In this document: in pieces, positions 1-11,385 of the stretch
How positions within the stretch are numbered: the stretch's first letter is position 1
Layout of the letters: every line of letters begins with the position of its first letter
DNA from: Seiridium cupressi
Lineage: Eukaryota > Ascomycota > Sordariomycetes > Amphisphaeriales > Sporocadaceae
DNA length: 64,000 nt
Reading direction: 5' to 3'
Assembly (NCBI GenBank): GCA_036674765.1
Contig: JARVKI010000004.1
Coordinates: 496,001-560,000 of the forward strand
Translations under genes and position numbers: made by a program
Notes under the pieces: model-generated
Told to the model about the DNA's origin: nothing
The model's database searches: none
The model's input: only the letters and a program-made list of their open reading frames with translations

Positions 1-573
1 AGAAGGCATGTGAGAACTGATCCACCACTGCCGAAGCGTTAGAAGCTGTGGGAACGTGATGTTTCGAGAGCTATTGGCATACACATACCCAGATGCGCCC
101 GTCAACGAAAGCCTCCGTGGACCCATCTTGAATAAGAAGCATGTATTTTGCTATAGCAAATTTGATATACCATATCATTCTCTTCAAAAGAAGTTATGAC
201 CAAGAACCGTTAAATGCAACTTGATGAGCGCGATTGTGGACCTTTGGCGTCATTGCTCGGCTCGGCTGTAGCACGTCATGCAGAGCCTGGCTGCTTCTAG
301 TTGGCGGGACGGAATGCATATTCCGTATCGTAGCGGACATCACAAAACACAAATTGGATATACATAAGAGCAGGACCCATCTCCATGGTTCAAAACGTCA
401 AGAGATGTTTGCTTCGATGATTGAGAAGAACTATAAATAGTCAACTCCAATGCCTCTCTTGCATTAGCCATGACCCCCAATCCGTCATCCAGGTGCTCAC
501 CATTAGGAAATTGTAGATGTCGGAGTCATCTGGCGTTCCAATGTGAGACCTATATCTGTTTCTCCCCTTATAT
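1..573. other. left edge, no gene seen
   Basis: Only short open frames with no recognisable protein pattern are present. The stretch holds the region beyond the stop of the minus-strand membrane-protein remnant that begins at 574. I see no tRNA, repeat or promoter I can defend. Confidence 0.4.
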
Positions 574-1211
574 TTATGGCAAATCTCCTGTGTAATAGTA
601 AGTGAGAGGGGCAATTGTGTTGGTCGCGAGGTCGACAGAGACGCCTCGCTTTTCCCCGTCATCTGCTGGCTGAATCAGATTCTTCTGCTTATCGCCTTTG
701 CTTTCAAGCACTTTGAGAAAGTTTTTACGTATTCTAAAGGCTACATTCAGGGGCGTACATAGCTCGTCTAATACTTGCAGACATTGTTTCAGGTCTCCTC
801 GAATCGGTCTGGGAATAGACACGACCATTCCCGTATCGTCTATCCAAAGACTCACTGCCGAGACGATCATCGCGCCGGCAAGGAGAAGCAATGGAGAAAG
901 AGGACCACATATCCATCCTCACTTTGTAGGATTTCGGAGTATAGGAGTGTCCCATAAGATCTCGCCGTGGATTTGAACAATATAGAAATCGTAGCAACCC
1001 TATCTCTCCTAGAAAATCGAATGTAAGCGGTATCATTGGCATCACCAAGAAAACCATGTAAATTTTCCACCAGATGCAAAATCATTGTAGTGTCCAGAGT
1101 ACTACAGGTTAGAAAAACAGCAATATATATGAAGGTCCCACAATATGAGCCGAAGGAGATGATACCTGTAGATATCAGGCTGCAGACACGAACGAATGAA
1201 TCGTTTTCCAT
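574..1211 (-). pseudogene. frameshifted multi-pass membrane protein remnant
   Basis: Reading from an ATG at 1211, the frame gives a hydrophobic N-terminus (core SLISTGIISFGSYCGTFIYI) and runs about 115 residues to a stop at 867. It ends in LFLHCFSLPAR. The next frame, open from about 891 to 574, carries on at the same place with another hydrophobic stretch (LLLAGAMIVSAVSLWI) and a hydrophilic, Lys-rich tail. The two frames overlap near 870-890 and look like one protein of roughly 210 residues broken by a one-base shift. No GT-AG intron of normal size repairs it. I do not recognise the family. It could be a decayed gene or a base-calling error. The call rests on the continuity of hydrophobic, non-repetitive sequence across the break, not on a database match. 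Confidence 0.4.
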
Positions 1212-1855
1212 ACCACAACCCGTAATAGCCACTCCAGCTTTGCGACTACTAATTTGTCCCATGATTGTAATCCATCACTTCCCAATCTTACAGCGGTGAT
1301 TAATCATATGAGTGGGCAATTGGAGTCGATCGTTTTGATATTGTAAAGATTCATTTAAACAAATAAGTGTTGGAAATTATGACTTGACTTGGATACAAAC
1401 CTGGCCCTAGACTCTACGCTGAGGGAAAAGAATTCATTCCACCAGTTAAGGATTGATATTATATGCTGAAAGAATTATGGAGGAGATCTTATTCTACAAC
1501 CCAAACGGATTGTTATTGCATTGTATCATGAGCACGTCGGTTGAGTGATTAGTCTGATCATAGCAGGCGGTACACGCTGCGAGCAACGGAACACTTACCA
1601 GGTGTTACCTCTAGCTAATTCCAATGCGTTGACGCGCCGCTGGATCTGTTTGACGCAATTGGGACCATCCTAATTCCCCCGCGCCCGCGTCTCTCTGCCT
1701 TTACAGAAGTCACCACACAATCGCAAAACATCAAAATTTTCATCTCCTTCCTCTCGCCACACCCTTTTCGTAATTCGAAGAAGAGCGGCCAATCCACATT
1801 AATTTATGAGGAACCAAGGCACGTTACAAATTCCTCCAAATAAAGCAACTTCATC
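1212..1855. other. intergenic
   Basis: AT-rich spacer of about 640 bp between the minus-strand remnant and the plus-strand 2EXR gene. It holds the upstream regions of both. No other coding signal is visible. Confidence 0.5.
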
Positions 1856-2788
1856 ATGTCGGCACCAGACACAATGTCAGGATACGCTATGGATGAGCCC
1901 GACTGGGGCTATGAGGCCTATCGAGACCGGCTCGACGCGGCCCAGCCAATACGCCGCTTCAATCAGCAATACGTTGAGGAGCGAGATCAAGCTTCGGCAA
2001 CTCAAGGCCATGACTATTTCCATCTATTCATGGATTTACCCATCGACATCAGGGTATTGATTTGGGAGCAGGCCATGGTCAGTCAGAATCGGATGGTGCC
2101 AGCCTTCGACCTGCGCTATGTAAACCAGGCATACGCCCCAACGGTGTTTCTCGTATGCAGGGAATCTCGAGAATGGGCCATGAGAAATTACAGGCGTGCA
2201 AGAAACGGCGACCTGTTGGACCTTGTGAGCCCCTACGATGGCGGCGTCCGTGGACCCCTCATATGCCTTGACACGGATATATTCTTTGTCCAAGAGCTCC
2301 ACTGCTGGAATGGCTTGGACAGAATACCGACCTCATGGATGCCTAACTTTCAGATCCACCAAGGTATCGCCCCTCGAAGGGTTTGTGTCGACGAGAGGGC
2401 TGATCCCATCTTCGCGGTCAAGCTTTACTGGCCATCAGTCCGTGATCGCCCGACCACATTCTTTTCCGTCGAACCGAGCTCCGAATTTGACTGGACGCAA
2501 CACATAGACGAGGTTTGGTACTCGGACCAAGATGGCATCATCTTTGGTCTCATATATCCACCTCCCTGCACTCGCCTTCTTGCACAAGACTGGTCCTACG
2601 TGGAATTCAGCCGCGACGCACATGCGGAACTCTTCAGCGCCCCCCTCAGGGAAGAATCTGCCACAGAGAACATGGAACCATCTCCAGAGCATCACCTGGA
2701 ACGGGCAGGTTCCTCTTTGAATACCTCTCCAGACGAGAGGAAGATCCTGACCAATACGCCTGGGAACATGACATTTTCGAGTAGTTGA
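1856..2788 (+). CDS. 2EXR-domain (F-box-like) protein
   Basis: Single-exon gene of 310 residues. Residues about 58-72 read FHLFMDLPIDIRVLIW, which fits the signature of the fungal 2EXR family, a short F-box-like motif ending in IW. The following 150 residues contain the usual VFLVCRESRE motif (about residues 100-110) and a phrase around an LDTDIFFVQE strand, as in that family. The C-terminal 50 residues are polar and probably disordered. The family is very numerous in Pezizomycotina and its function is not known; some members may act as substrate adaptors, by analogy with F-box proteins. The ATG at 1856 is the first in frame; an overlapping ATG at 1806 is in another frame. A second member of the family lies at 39172-40245. 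Confidence 0.75.
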   Translation: MSAPDTMSGYAMDEPDWGYEAYRDRLDAAQPIRRFNQQYVEERDQASATQGHDYFHLFMDLPIDIRVLIWEQAMVSQNRMVPAFDLRYVNQAYAPTVFLVCRESREWAMRNYRRARNGDLLDLVSPYDGGVRGPLICLDTDIFFVQELHCWNGLDRIPTSWMPNFQIHQGIAPRRVCVDERADPIFAVKLYWPSVRDRPTTFFSVEPSSEFDWTQHIDEVWYSDQDGIIFGLIYPPPCTRLLAQDWSYVEFSRDAHAELFSAPLREESATENMEPSPEHHLERAGSSLNTSPDERKILTNTPGNMTFSSS

Positions 2789-2839
2789 TCAGTCAATGAA
2801 GATCACAAGCACCTTGGGCGGAACCAGTCTGGTGGAAAT

Positions 2840-2895
2840 GAAATAAAAAGATAAAGGAAAGAGGAAAGAAGAAAGAAGAAAAAGGAAAATCAACA
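2840..2895 (+). repeat. purine-rich (GAAA/AGAAG) tract
   Basis: A short stretch made almost only of A and G (units like aaagagg, aagaagaaa) directly follows the 2EXR gene. It is simple sequence in the 3' flank. Confidence 0.6.
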
Positions 2896-2968
2896 CTATA
2901 ACTTCGATACTCTAACATCCGGCAAGGCAGAAACAAGCCAGTCCAGCCGTCGATGAGTAGCCTACTAT

Positions 2969-3476
2969 CTAGATGTCTCGAGTCGATAAATTAGCAATAC
3001 AGTCAAGAAAGCCTAGATGAAGATGATGACATTTTCTATATATGACAATCGCTGTTAGATAGATCCTGAAGAGATGCAATGTCATGTTCCACAGGACTAT
3101 GGATTCCTGGAATTTTGCAGTAGCCTTAATTTTTCCGGCCAGTTGAGCTTCTAGTACAGCTCCATCGTTCGGTAGATTTCCCGGGATTAAAGTGCTCCAT
3201 AGCTTTGGACATTCCTCCATCGGGAATAGAACTGTTAATACATCATGCCCCCAAATTTCATTGGCATCTGATTCAGATGGCTTGAGAAACTTTTTATCAT
3301 ACCATTCCCGGTTTCTGCTGATCTCTTGGGAATCCTGCCCATCGGCTGAACGGCCTCCACTGTCGTCAGGGTCCCGATCGTCAGCAGACGCGTCCTGAAT
3401 CAACGGTCGGTTTCGAGGAGCCCCAGCGTCATTGCCAGTCCGGTGCACTAGAAGTGCCGTTAGTGTTGGAAGCCAT
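2969..3476 (-). CDS. hypothetical small protein, probably broken
   Basis: A minus-strand frame of about 158 residues is open from 3448 to 2969 but has no ATG at its start (only GTG). An ATG in good context at 3476 opens MASNTNGTSSAPDWQ and then stops at 3429, in the frame beside it. A one-base shift near 3432 would join the two into a protein of about 165 residues. Its N-terminus is acidic and Asp/Ser-rich, and its C-terminus has one hydrophobic patch (LHLFRIYLTAIVIY). I do not recognise the family and found no clean splice pair that mends the frame. It may be a pseudogene, a gene with an undetected intron, or chance. Confidence 0.25.
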
Positions 3477-4148
3477 GATAGACAATAACACAGTCGCGAC
3501 CTTGGTCGTGGAATATAGATGCCTAGGCTCGGGTTTCGTATTTCTATGCGTTCGAGTATGAGTGTGTACGAGAATCCCTCTTGTCAAGAAATTGTCCTGG
3601 CAGACCAATGCTTCTGTGTGGCGGTAAATGAGCGTCAAACCTTTCTCCTGATGGTTGACTGATTGAGCAACTTGAATACCAAGAATGATTCAGATGAGAA
3701 GACGAGAAAAGCCTGGACTAGACTCTATAGTTCCAATAATTATGGATGGTTGTGGTCCACTAACTCAAAGTTGTTTGATTTGGAAGGAGGTGGAGGGGCG
3801 AAAGAAAAGATTCACACCAACAGTTTGGGTTTGCCTTGTTTGCAAGATTTCCTCACCGTCCAATAACACTGCCTAAATTTACCTAAATTGCCAGCATTGA
3901 GAAAGCATTGCTCGTTACTGATGCCGATTATTGTGGCTTGGAGTGCTGAATTTGATAACATGTGGCCAGCTCGACGCTTTGCGGCGATGCAGGACAGTAT
4001 TCTCGAAGTGGGTTGAACGTCACTGAAGGTTTAGGCGTCTGGTAGATGTAAAGCAGAAAGCACAGTTCTGAATGGGATCGGACGTCAGGGCACACAGGAG
4101 CTAATACTGTATTAACACATTAGGTATTTGTGGGTTATAAGTGATACT
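3477..4148. other. intergenic
   Basis: About 670 bp between the doubtful minus-strand ORF and the amidase stop. Small frames on the plus strand at 3663-3876 look like chance. Nothing else is seen. Confidence 0.5.
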
Positions 4149-6052
4149 CTAATCCACCGGGATGTTCTTCGCCAAATAGTTGTGCCATTTTGGTAACGTC
4201 CTCTTGTATTGTGTCCCTGACTTCAGCTGCAAGTCCTCGATAGCGCTTCCCCACTTGATCAACTCGGCCTCGGCCCAAGCAGTTTGCATGATAGCCAAGC
4301 CAAAAGGCATGCCAGTGGCAGAAAAAATGCCTGCCGGCAGTGTGATCATTGGGTAGCCGGCTTGTGCGGCGACTTGGTACGTCTGCCCGACCTCGGGTGG
4401 TACTAGGAGACCTGCCAACTGGGTCCCGTTGTAGTTGAGGGCATAGTCGATTCCGTTGCGGGTAGAAGTCTGGGTATACTCGAGGGCTTGCCAGTAAGTC
4501 TCGTTTTGGATTCCCTTGGTCGCTACAGATGCCAGAAAGCTGTCCTGTCCTGACTTGAAAGCTGCAGAACCGACTTTGGTGCCGTAGGCGTATCCGCCCT
4601 CGGTTCCGTCATTCGCGTAGTCGTAGGCGATTATGTCCTCTAGCGATCGAATGTTGGTGTTCTCCAGCTCGGAAAGGTATGTCTTGATATTGTTGTAGAA
4701 ATCGACCTTGACCACTGTGTATTCGGACTCATTGACGTATCCGCCACGCGTGTTCCCCCAGTCCCAATCCCATCCGTCAGTGCTAACGATGGTCTCATAG
4801 TCGAGAATCTCGGTGTTGTTAACAATGGTTGCGCCGGCAGCTTCAATCAACGAGATCAGCTCAAGTAATTGACTTTGCTCTTCTTCGCTCGCGTAAACCC
4901 AGAAGCTGTTCCAAGGAAGCCCGAAGACAGCGCCCTTGAGTTGGCACTTCGTGGCCAAATACTGGGCATAACCCCCATCTGGGGTCTTACCCTCTTGAGC
5001 TGACGTGTAGTTGTCGCGAGAGTCGACTCCGTAGATACCATCGAGGGCGTAGACAGCATCTCTCACAGTCCGTCCAAAGGTCCCAACAGTATCCTGGTGC
5101 TCACTCTCGGGGATAACTCTGAGTTTCAAGTCAGTATTAAATCGCAACAATCCATGGCAGGAGTCCTTGCCCATTCCTAGAGGTCAAGCCAACAGTAGGT
5201 TTGAATCCGACGATAGCAGCACGCTCTGCAGGACTGATCACTAAAACTTGTCAGCATGCAATTGCCGAGATTGACTTGTTCGGCGACTCACCGCTGCCAT
5301 CGGTTTCTGTGCCAAGCGCAAATGCAATGGCGTTGATCGAAACACCAACCGCACTCCCCGAGCTGCTACCGCCCGGGTTCTTGGTAAGGTTGTATGCACT
5401 TCTGCATTGCCCACCTCTGGCCGAGTACCCCTCGGAGTAGCTGTTGCTGCGCATATCGGCCCACTCACTGAGGGTCGCCTTGCCAAACAAGACGGCGCCA
5501 GCCTCGCGAAGCCTCTTGACGACAAACGCGTCCCGAGGTACGATACTACCGAGGAGAGCCCAACTGCCAGCCGTGGTCTCCATATTGTCCCTGGACGCAA
5601 TATTGTCCTTCACGATGAATGGTATGCCATGCAGAGGTCCGCGCACGTTGCCTGCCGCCCGCTCGGCATCCATCTGAGCGGCGATGGCAAGTGCGTCTGG
5701 ATTCATCTGAATCATAGCACTAAGCAGAACTCAATTAGCATCTCCCATCACATTGATAAGTAGACTTATCTTACTTGGCGTAATCATCCGTCTGGAAGTC
5801 TCGTAGCATATAGCACACGACTAGCTGCACCGAGGTCAAGTTACCAGCGGCCATGGCGGCCTGCATCTGGTCGATGGTCGCCTCCTCCAACTCGAAATCA
5901 CCGCACTTCCCCATGGGGAAGAAGTTGGTAGTGCCAGCATTGGCCTCCAAAGGGAACAATGAAGGCGTTAGACCCAAATCCAGACCGATGATCTGATCTA
6001 TGGCGGACGCAAGACCTGCCAAGCAGGCTGCCAATACTGAAGAGGAACGCAT
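4149..6052 (-). CDS. secreted amidase (amidase signature family)
   Basis: Four exons (6052-5775, 5719-5292, 5240-5171, 5118-4149) encode 581 residues. The introns are 5720-5774 and 5241-5291 (GT-AG) and 5119-5170, which begins with GC. The protein hydrolyses carboxamides through a Ser-cisSer-Lys triad. All three residues are visible: Lys in FIVKDNIAS, Ser in the GGSSSGSAVG loop, and the nucleophile Ser in GTETDGS, which is split from VISP by intron 2. The stretch GFKPTVGLTSRNGVIPESE is assembled across intron 3 and matches the family exactly, which fixes the GC donor. The N-terminus (RSSSVLAACLAGLASA) is a signal peptide, so the enzyme is probably secreted or vacuolar. The natural substrate cannot be read from sequence. 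The length is normal for fungal amidases. Confidence 0.92.
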
Positions 6053-7133
6053 ATTGGCAAGTCGGTAATGGCTGACTGCCAGAACTCACCACCTCAACGA
6101 CCGTACGTACGTGATATATCCTGATCCCGAGTGCTCGGAACTGCGTGAAGTTTGTGGATATAGCTGCATATCGCCGATATACTAGCATTCTTCCAAGATT
6201 AGTTCCCCACATGAGTCTACGGCATTCACAGATAAGAGTCGGGAGGTACCCGTCTCCCCGATCCTAGACGTCAGGTTGTGCATGCACAAGGTGCTTGACA
6301 AGCAAGGACCAGGTACGGTAACTCTGTGAGCATTGTCAACTCACCCCTGGGTCATCATTGATACGTCCAAAATACATTTGTTCAAATTTTCGGTTGAGCA
6401 AAGTTCTTGGATGGCCCAATGGCAATTTGAAAATAATCTTCCTGGGTAGGAAACGAAACCACGATGCACATAGTCGGTTCCTGGTTCGGGATAACTCCAG
6501 ACCTAAACCCATCGGACACACGTCATGCGGTGTTAGCGCCCGGCGCTAAAGTAGGAAAGCCCCAACACGCGCAGGGAGAGTGATAATCAGAGTTTCTCCC
6601 TAGGCCGAGCATTCGGCGACCACCGTTCCTGGAGACGATAAGGGCAGACTAGCAGTTGCGGGATCTATAACCAATATGAAAGTAATGCGTTTAGGTAAGC
6701 CGAAACTTCCCAACCTCTGAGTTCCGCCCAGACTAGATGTTGAATGCTTCTGCTGTGTGTATCTGTTGTCTTTGTTGGAGCGGGAGTTCCGCTAAGGAGG
6801 GACCAGGCCGGGAGATGCACAAGGTTTCAACCTTGTCAATCCAATGAAATGTACCTAACCCAGGTAGACTCCAACAATCTATATGGGTCACTCATCAGTA
6901 ACCTTGACACCGGAATACTAAAAGAATACAACCCTTTCAGAGCCGGGTTGAGACAGAAATGGAACGATTAGTAGATGTTAATGAGATATTTTAATAGTTA
7001 TCCATCACACGTCATTATGCAAGCCCTTCAGCTCCTTCTGGCCGTTTCAAATCATTAACATGTATCATTATCATCCCAAGCCTCCTTCTTTCCTCTCCTC
7101 ATTTTTAGTGTTTCCGGTTTCCAGGCCATAATT
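6053..7133. other. intergenic between amidase 5' end and cwh43 3' end
   Basis: About 1.1 kb. It holds the amidase promoter side and the cwh43 3' flank. Short frames on both strands show no family pattern, and I see no RNA gene. Confidence 0.5.
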
Positions 7134-10100
7134 CTACTTGGGCTTATAGTATCGTGGCTCATCGAATACATGATACTGATGACCTCTAACACCCTCTCCT
7201 CTAAACAAAGCTGGGAACTTCAAGCCGTCAGGCAGCTCATGCTCGTCCACCCGGCGATCCCTGAGCTTGGTATCTCCGTCCATAGCTGCGATGAGTGCCT
7301 TCTCGCCATCGTTCTTCGGCACTATGAACTTGGCAACCTGCAACTCCGTGTCCGTAATAGTGCTACGACTTACTCTCGCATAGCCCACCCGGTACAAATG
7401 TTTGTATAGAATATATTCGCACCAACGATCCCAATCGGATGGGTCAACATCGTGCATCCCTGAAGTCGGCGACACGTATGTGTTGTAATTGCCTTGCAGG
7501 GGTTCCGTAACAAGGTAACTGAGAAGAATGCTTGGACGGGGTGAAGAGCCCATCAGTTTGGATAGGTACTCGGTCTGGAGTCTTCTATCTTCAGGGTCCT
7601 CCTCTTGTCCGGAGTGGAAGACGAACACATCAACCAGCTCACCATAGCAGTCGAGTGTAGCATGGATAGCAGGTGCCAACTCACCGACGGGCGACGGAAG
7701 AAGGTGGTGTGTTGAGTTGATAATGGGGAATTTGGACAGCAGTGCTACACCCCACGTATGCTTGTTAGGTCCCGGACCGTAGTCGACATACATGCCGAGG
7801 TCTTCGGCGAGGAATTGCGTTGTATCACGGTTTCCCATAATGATGCGCTGTAGATCAGACTCGAGAAGGCCGATGACGTCGATCTCAAGCTCCTTGATCA
7901 AGTCCCGCATGCGGTATTCGGAAGACCACATATCGTTGTCGAGAGAGAAGTGAATTGTCCAAATGCCAGCCGTGAGAGCACGCGAATCCTCGTGGTACGG
8001 CTTATAGTCATTACTTGGGAATCGGTAGTAGGCCGAGACAAGGAAGAGTATGTTGATCACGGCCAGAGCCCAGTCGTGATACTTTCGATGTTGGGACTGC
8101 GAAGCTGCTGGCTTGCGATTTTGTTGGCGACGCGCATTTGTAGAAGTCAAATTCCACACGCCGGCGCCCAGCATTATCATCATACTAAGCATGATCCAAT
8201 CAGTATGTTCGCGTACCAGAGGGCCACCCGGAACAAAGGCATAGGCAACAACCCAGACATGGAAGAGAACCAAGAAATTGTAGATGAGGAAGCCAAGCCC
8301 GAAGGTCGTGGCCGGGCTGTTCTTGGAAGCCTGTGTGAGAATAGGACCAGCAATGGCCATTAGATAAAAGGCTGTCATGAGGGCACCAGCATAGCCCAGC
8401 CAGTTGTGCTTTGTCGTGAGAACTGCAGCGCCAATGCTGCCAATTCCAAAAGCAGACCATGTGCTCACGAGCCTGGGGCGACTGATACCCGTCAACAGAC
8501 CAAGAGATATGGCAGCCACAGTGAGCCACCCATGCGGAGCAGACTGAGGGCCTCTGATGGGAAAGCCTTCCCAGACCCAAAGAATCATGGTGCTTGTATC
8601 TGATAGGAGGGAGTGGAGCCCGAAGAACAAACCACCAATGCCAAGTGCCGACAGGAAAGCAGATCCCCCAGTTCCATCGCTTTTGGCAATCCCCGTATTA
8701 AGAGGTGCTCTGCGTGTAAACCTCCAGGCAGCAACCACAGCCAGGGCTAGTCCGATTTCATTCTTGCCTCCATTGTCCGCATGCATGATTGGCCAAATGG
8801 GATTGTTTGTCCACCAGGCATATTTGGCAGTTGCGGACAGAATCAAGCCTACCGTCCAGGCCAGAATTTTAGACTCTAGCCGGGTTTCATGTACGTTTTC
8901 TGAGAATAGTGTGGCGGCCCATGATAAACACGACATCCACACACCAAAACCTACTGTGAAGAGCCTGTAAACAGGGTCTGTGACTAACCAAGCAAGAAGG
9001 CCTGATAATGACAATAGGTGACATATCCGCAGGTTGTTGATGACGAGAGATCGGAGCGGCTTCATGGCGAGCAGGAACGGGGAGATGGTCGACATAACCA
9101 GTGCCTCGTATCCCGAGATACCCATGTGCCAAAGAGGGAAATACCAAATAACAACGCCAAGACTGGTGAGCATCGACCAGAAGACAAAGCCATGGTAGAC
9201 CTCAGCACCGGCGTCGAACAATTCTCTCCATGAGAATTTTGCATCAAAGACACCACCTGTGGCCTTGGACTTCTTCTTTTCTAGGGCTTTCGTGGTTGTT
9301 GGGACACGGGACTTCTCTCTGAAATACAAATCAGCACATCGTAACTTCAACTGGGTAAAATCAAAAACAGCTGATATTGCTGCGCCACTCGCTCGGACTG
9401 TCTACGAAGATCCTGCTGCATGTAGAGCTCACACCGTACAAATCAAGCTTCACTGTTGGCCCAGCAGCGCAATCGCCAAGGTCCGCACAGCGTCAACACG
9501 GTACTGGCTGGACAGGGCAACGACCGGGCTTCCGGAGGAAACGGAGCGCTCCGAAATCCCCGGACGCCGGCCACTCCTGCTATATATCGGGACGCCATTC
9601 TCCCTACACTCGACAGAACAATTCTCCCCTAGAAGTCCTTGAATTTGGAGCTTCATTGTGAATGCTAGGCCATACTTCTCTGGCTTTACAACTGGATTCT
9701 TGAAGCGCATCAAATTGGCACAACGTGTCCAAGACTTGGCATGTGCAAAATGCATGTAACAGTTTCGAGCCAGCCTGAGCGTGTGTGCAGCAAGTTGCGA
9801 TTTATCGAATCCAAAGAGGAAGTTCTTGAACGTACCCCTGACTGAGACCTCCAACATCTCTCACCACAATCTCGAATGTAGAGAAGTCCAGAGCAGTGAC
9901 GGCGTCGAAAGCAACGTCAAAAAGTATAAGGGACCACTCGAAGAAGGCGTAGGTCGTGTAAGCTGTCTCCAGTTAGCAGACAGGCCCAGTCTCGGACCCT
10001 CAGCTACTCACCACCAGCCACACGATGCACCTTGTGTTGTATAAAGAAATAAATCAATGGAACAAGAGTGCCAAAGAAAGCAGTGGCAAGGTATTTCCTA

Positions 10101-10840
10101 TACTTGATCGCCTTTGCGTTTGCAGGGCTCAGAGCAATGCAGCCAAAAGTCCAAGGTATCGTGATGACCAGGTAGGAAATCATGAATATGTCATGCCAGT
10201 CATGGTCATCGGTCGAGGTGATGTAAGTCCACCCACCACATGTCAAGGTACGGAGAATCCCCATGGAAGCGACGAACTTTGGCAGCGTCTTGCCCGGCTT
10301 CGCAGTCAGAAGGTACCATAGTCCCACCAAGGCAAAGCGGGGACCTGTCAAAGAAGTGTATCAGCTTCAAGCTACGCGCTTATCCCCACGCTTTCCCGAC
10401 AGCAAGCCCCACGATCAAAGTAGTGTCTGTGTTGAATTCGACTCTGCACGTACCAGATGTTATCGCAATAAACAGCTGAAAGAAGGATCGCTCGGGGTAT
10501 CGATCGCCAATGGTGGCGGAAACGGAGGGAAACCATTCGTCTGGGTAGCCGTAGAACTCATTCTTGACGATTTTGTGGTAGTGTAACGAACAACCGACGA
10601 TGAGGGCGCTTATGAAGGCGGCTATAGCGAGAGTGTCAATCAGCTACGATCCGCAACAGGTGGTCCAACTCTCCTGTCGCTGTGTTCTCGCTTGAGACTG
10701 CGACCAAATGGGTTGGTGCACGGTGCTGGCAGTGGTAGGTACTGACTGTATGCAACAACGGTATGCGTCCAGGAAATCCATCTCGCATTGAAGGACAGTA
10801 AGGCCCCACTGGGCTTGTCTTTGTATGTCGACGGCGCCAT
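7134..10840 (-). CDS. cwh43: Cwh43-like GPI-anchor lipid remodelling protein
   Basis: Five exons (10840-10747, 10621-10454, 10344-10012, 9962-9836, 9318-7134) encode 968 residues. The introns are 125, 109, 49 and 517 bp. In yeast Cwh43 puts ceramide into GPI anchors in the endoplasmic reticulum. The N-terminal 240 residues are the Frag1/Sfk1-like membrane domain; [20 protein letters not shown] and the spliced [17 protein letters not shown] are diagnostic. A second multi-pass block follows (from about residue 270, [20 protein letters not shown]). The last 260 residues are an endonuclease/exonuclease/phosphatase-fold domain with the conserved Glu in VIGLLESD and His in VFVFHSGQ. The start at 10840 gives an exon ending WTHTVVAY that joins [10 protein letters not shown], as expected. 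The gene diverges from utp6. The fourth intron is unusually long. Confidence 0.93.
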
Positions 10841-11385
10841 TGCTCAATATCTCTTCGCCGGCCGATATTCAAGCAAGTTGGCTCATCGACAAACGACAAA
10901 ATGCACAGGACGGTAAAGAGCGACACGATGGCGGGCGTAAACAAGGAAGAACAGGCTTTTGCTTTCGTCTGCTTGGCCCGTCCAATGCAATTTAGCTTCG
11001 GCTTCCTCGGTGTCGCGTGCCAACCAGCCGTCATGCCATTACGTGCCATAGGGAGCTTGGGCCCCGTGGTAATTCTGGGCGACCGCTGTGGAATCTAATT
11101 GGCGCAGTCACAACTGCCGTTTTCACCGACGATAATGTACCTATGCTATGCAAGTTACCTAACCTAGTATTCATGTATGCAGATAACCCCCACCACCATC
11201 GCCAGCTCTAGCCAGCTCCACTAAAATTTCATCCATCCCTAGGCCTTCTGAAGCCATGTGAAATTTTTCAGTGTGATCTCAAGTCAACATTGACCGAAGT
11301 CAGCCAACAACGATTGAGGTCAGAACCACTCAGATTCCCATAGTCTCTGCGATTTCAGGCTGCAGAGGCCTTCCGATTCTTTAAA
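10841..11385. promoter_or_regulatory. shared divergent promoter region of cwh43 and utp6
   Basis: A 545-bp gap separates the two divergent start codons, so both promoters must lie here. I can point to no specific factor site. Small frames inside it have no protein pattern. Confidence 0.5.

Noticed and set aside
9450..9857. 135-residue frame inside cwh43
   Set aside because: It is out of phase with the cwh43 exons and lies mostly in the long fourth intron; no domain is seen.
10636..11049. 137-residue minus frame at the cwh43 start
   Set aside because: The conserved exon 1 of cwh43 is in a neighbouring frame and splices correctly; this one has no pattern.
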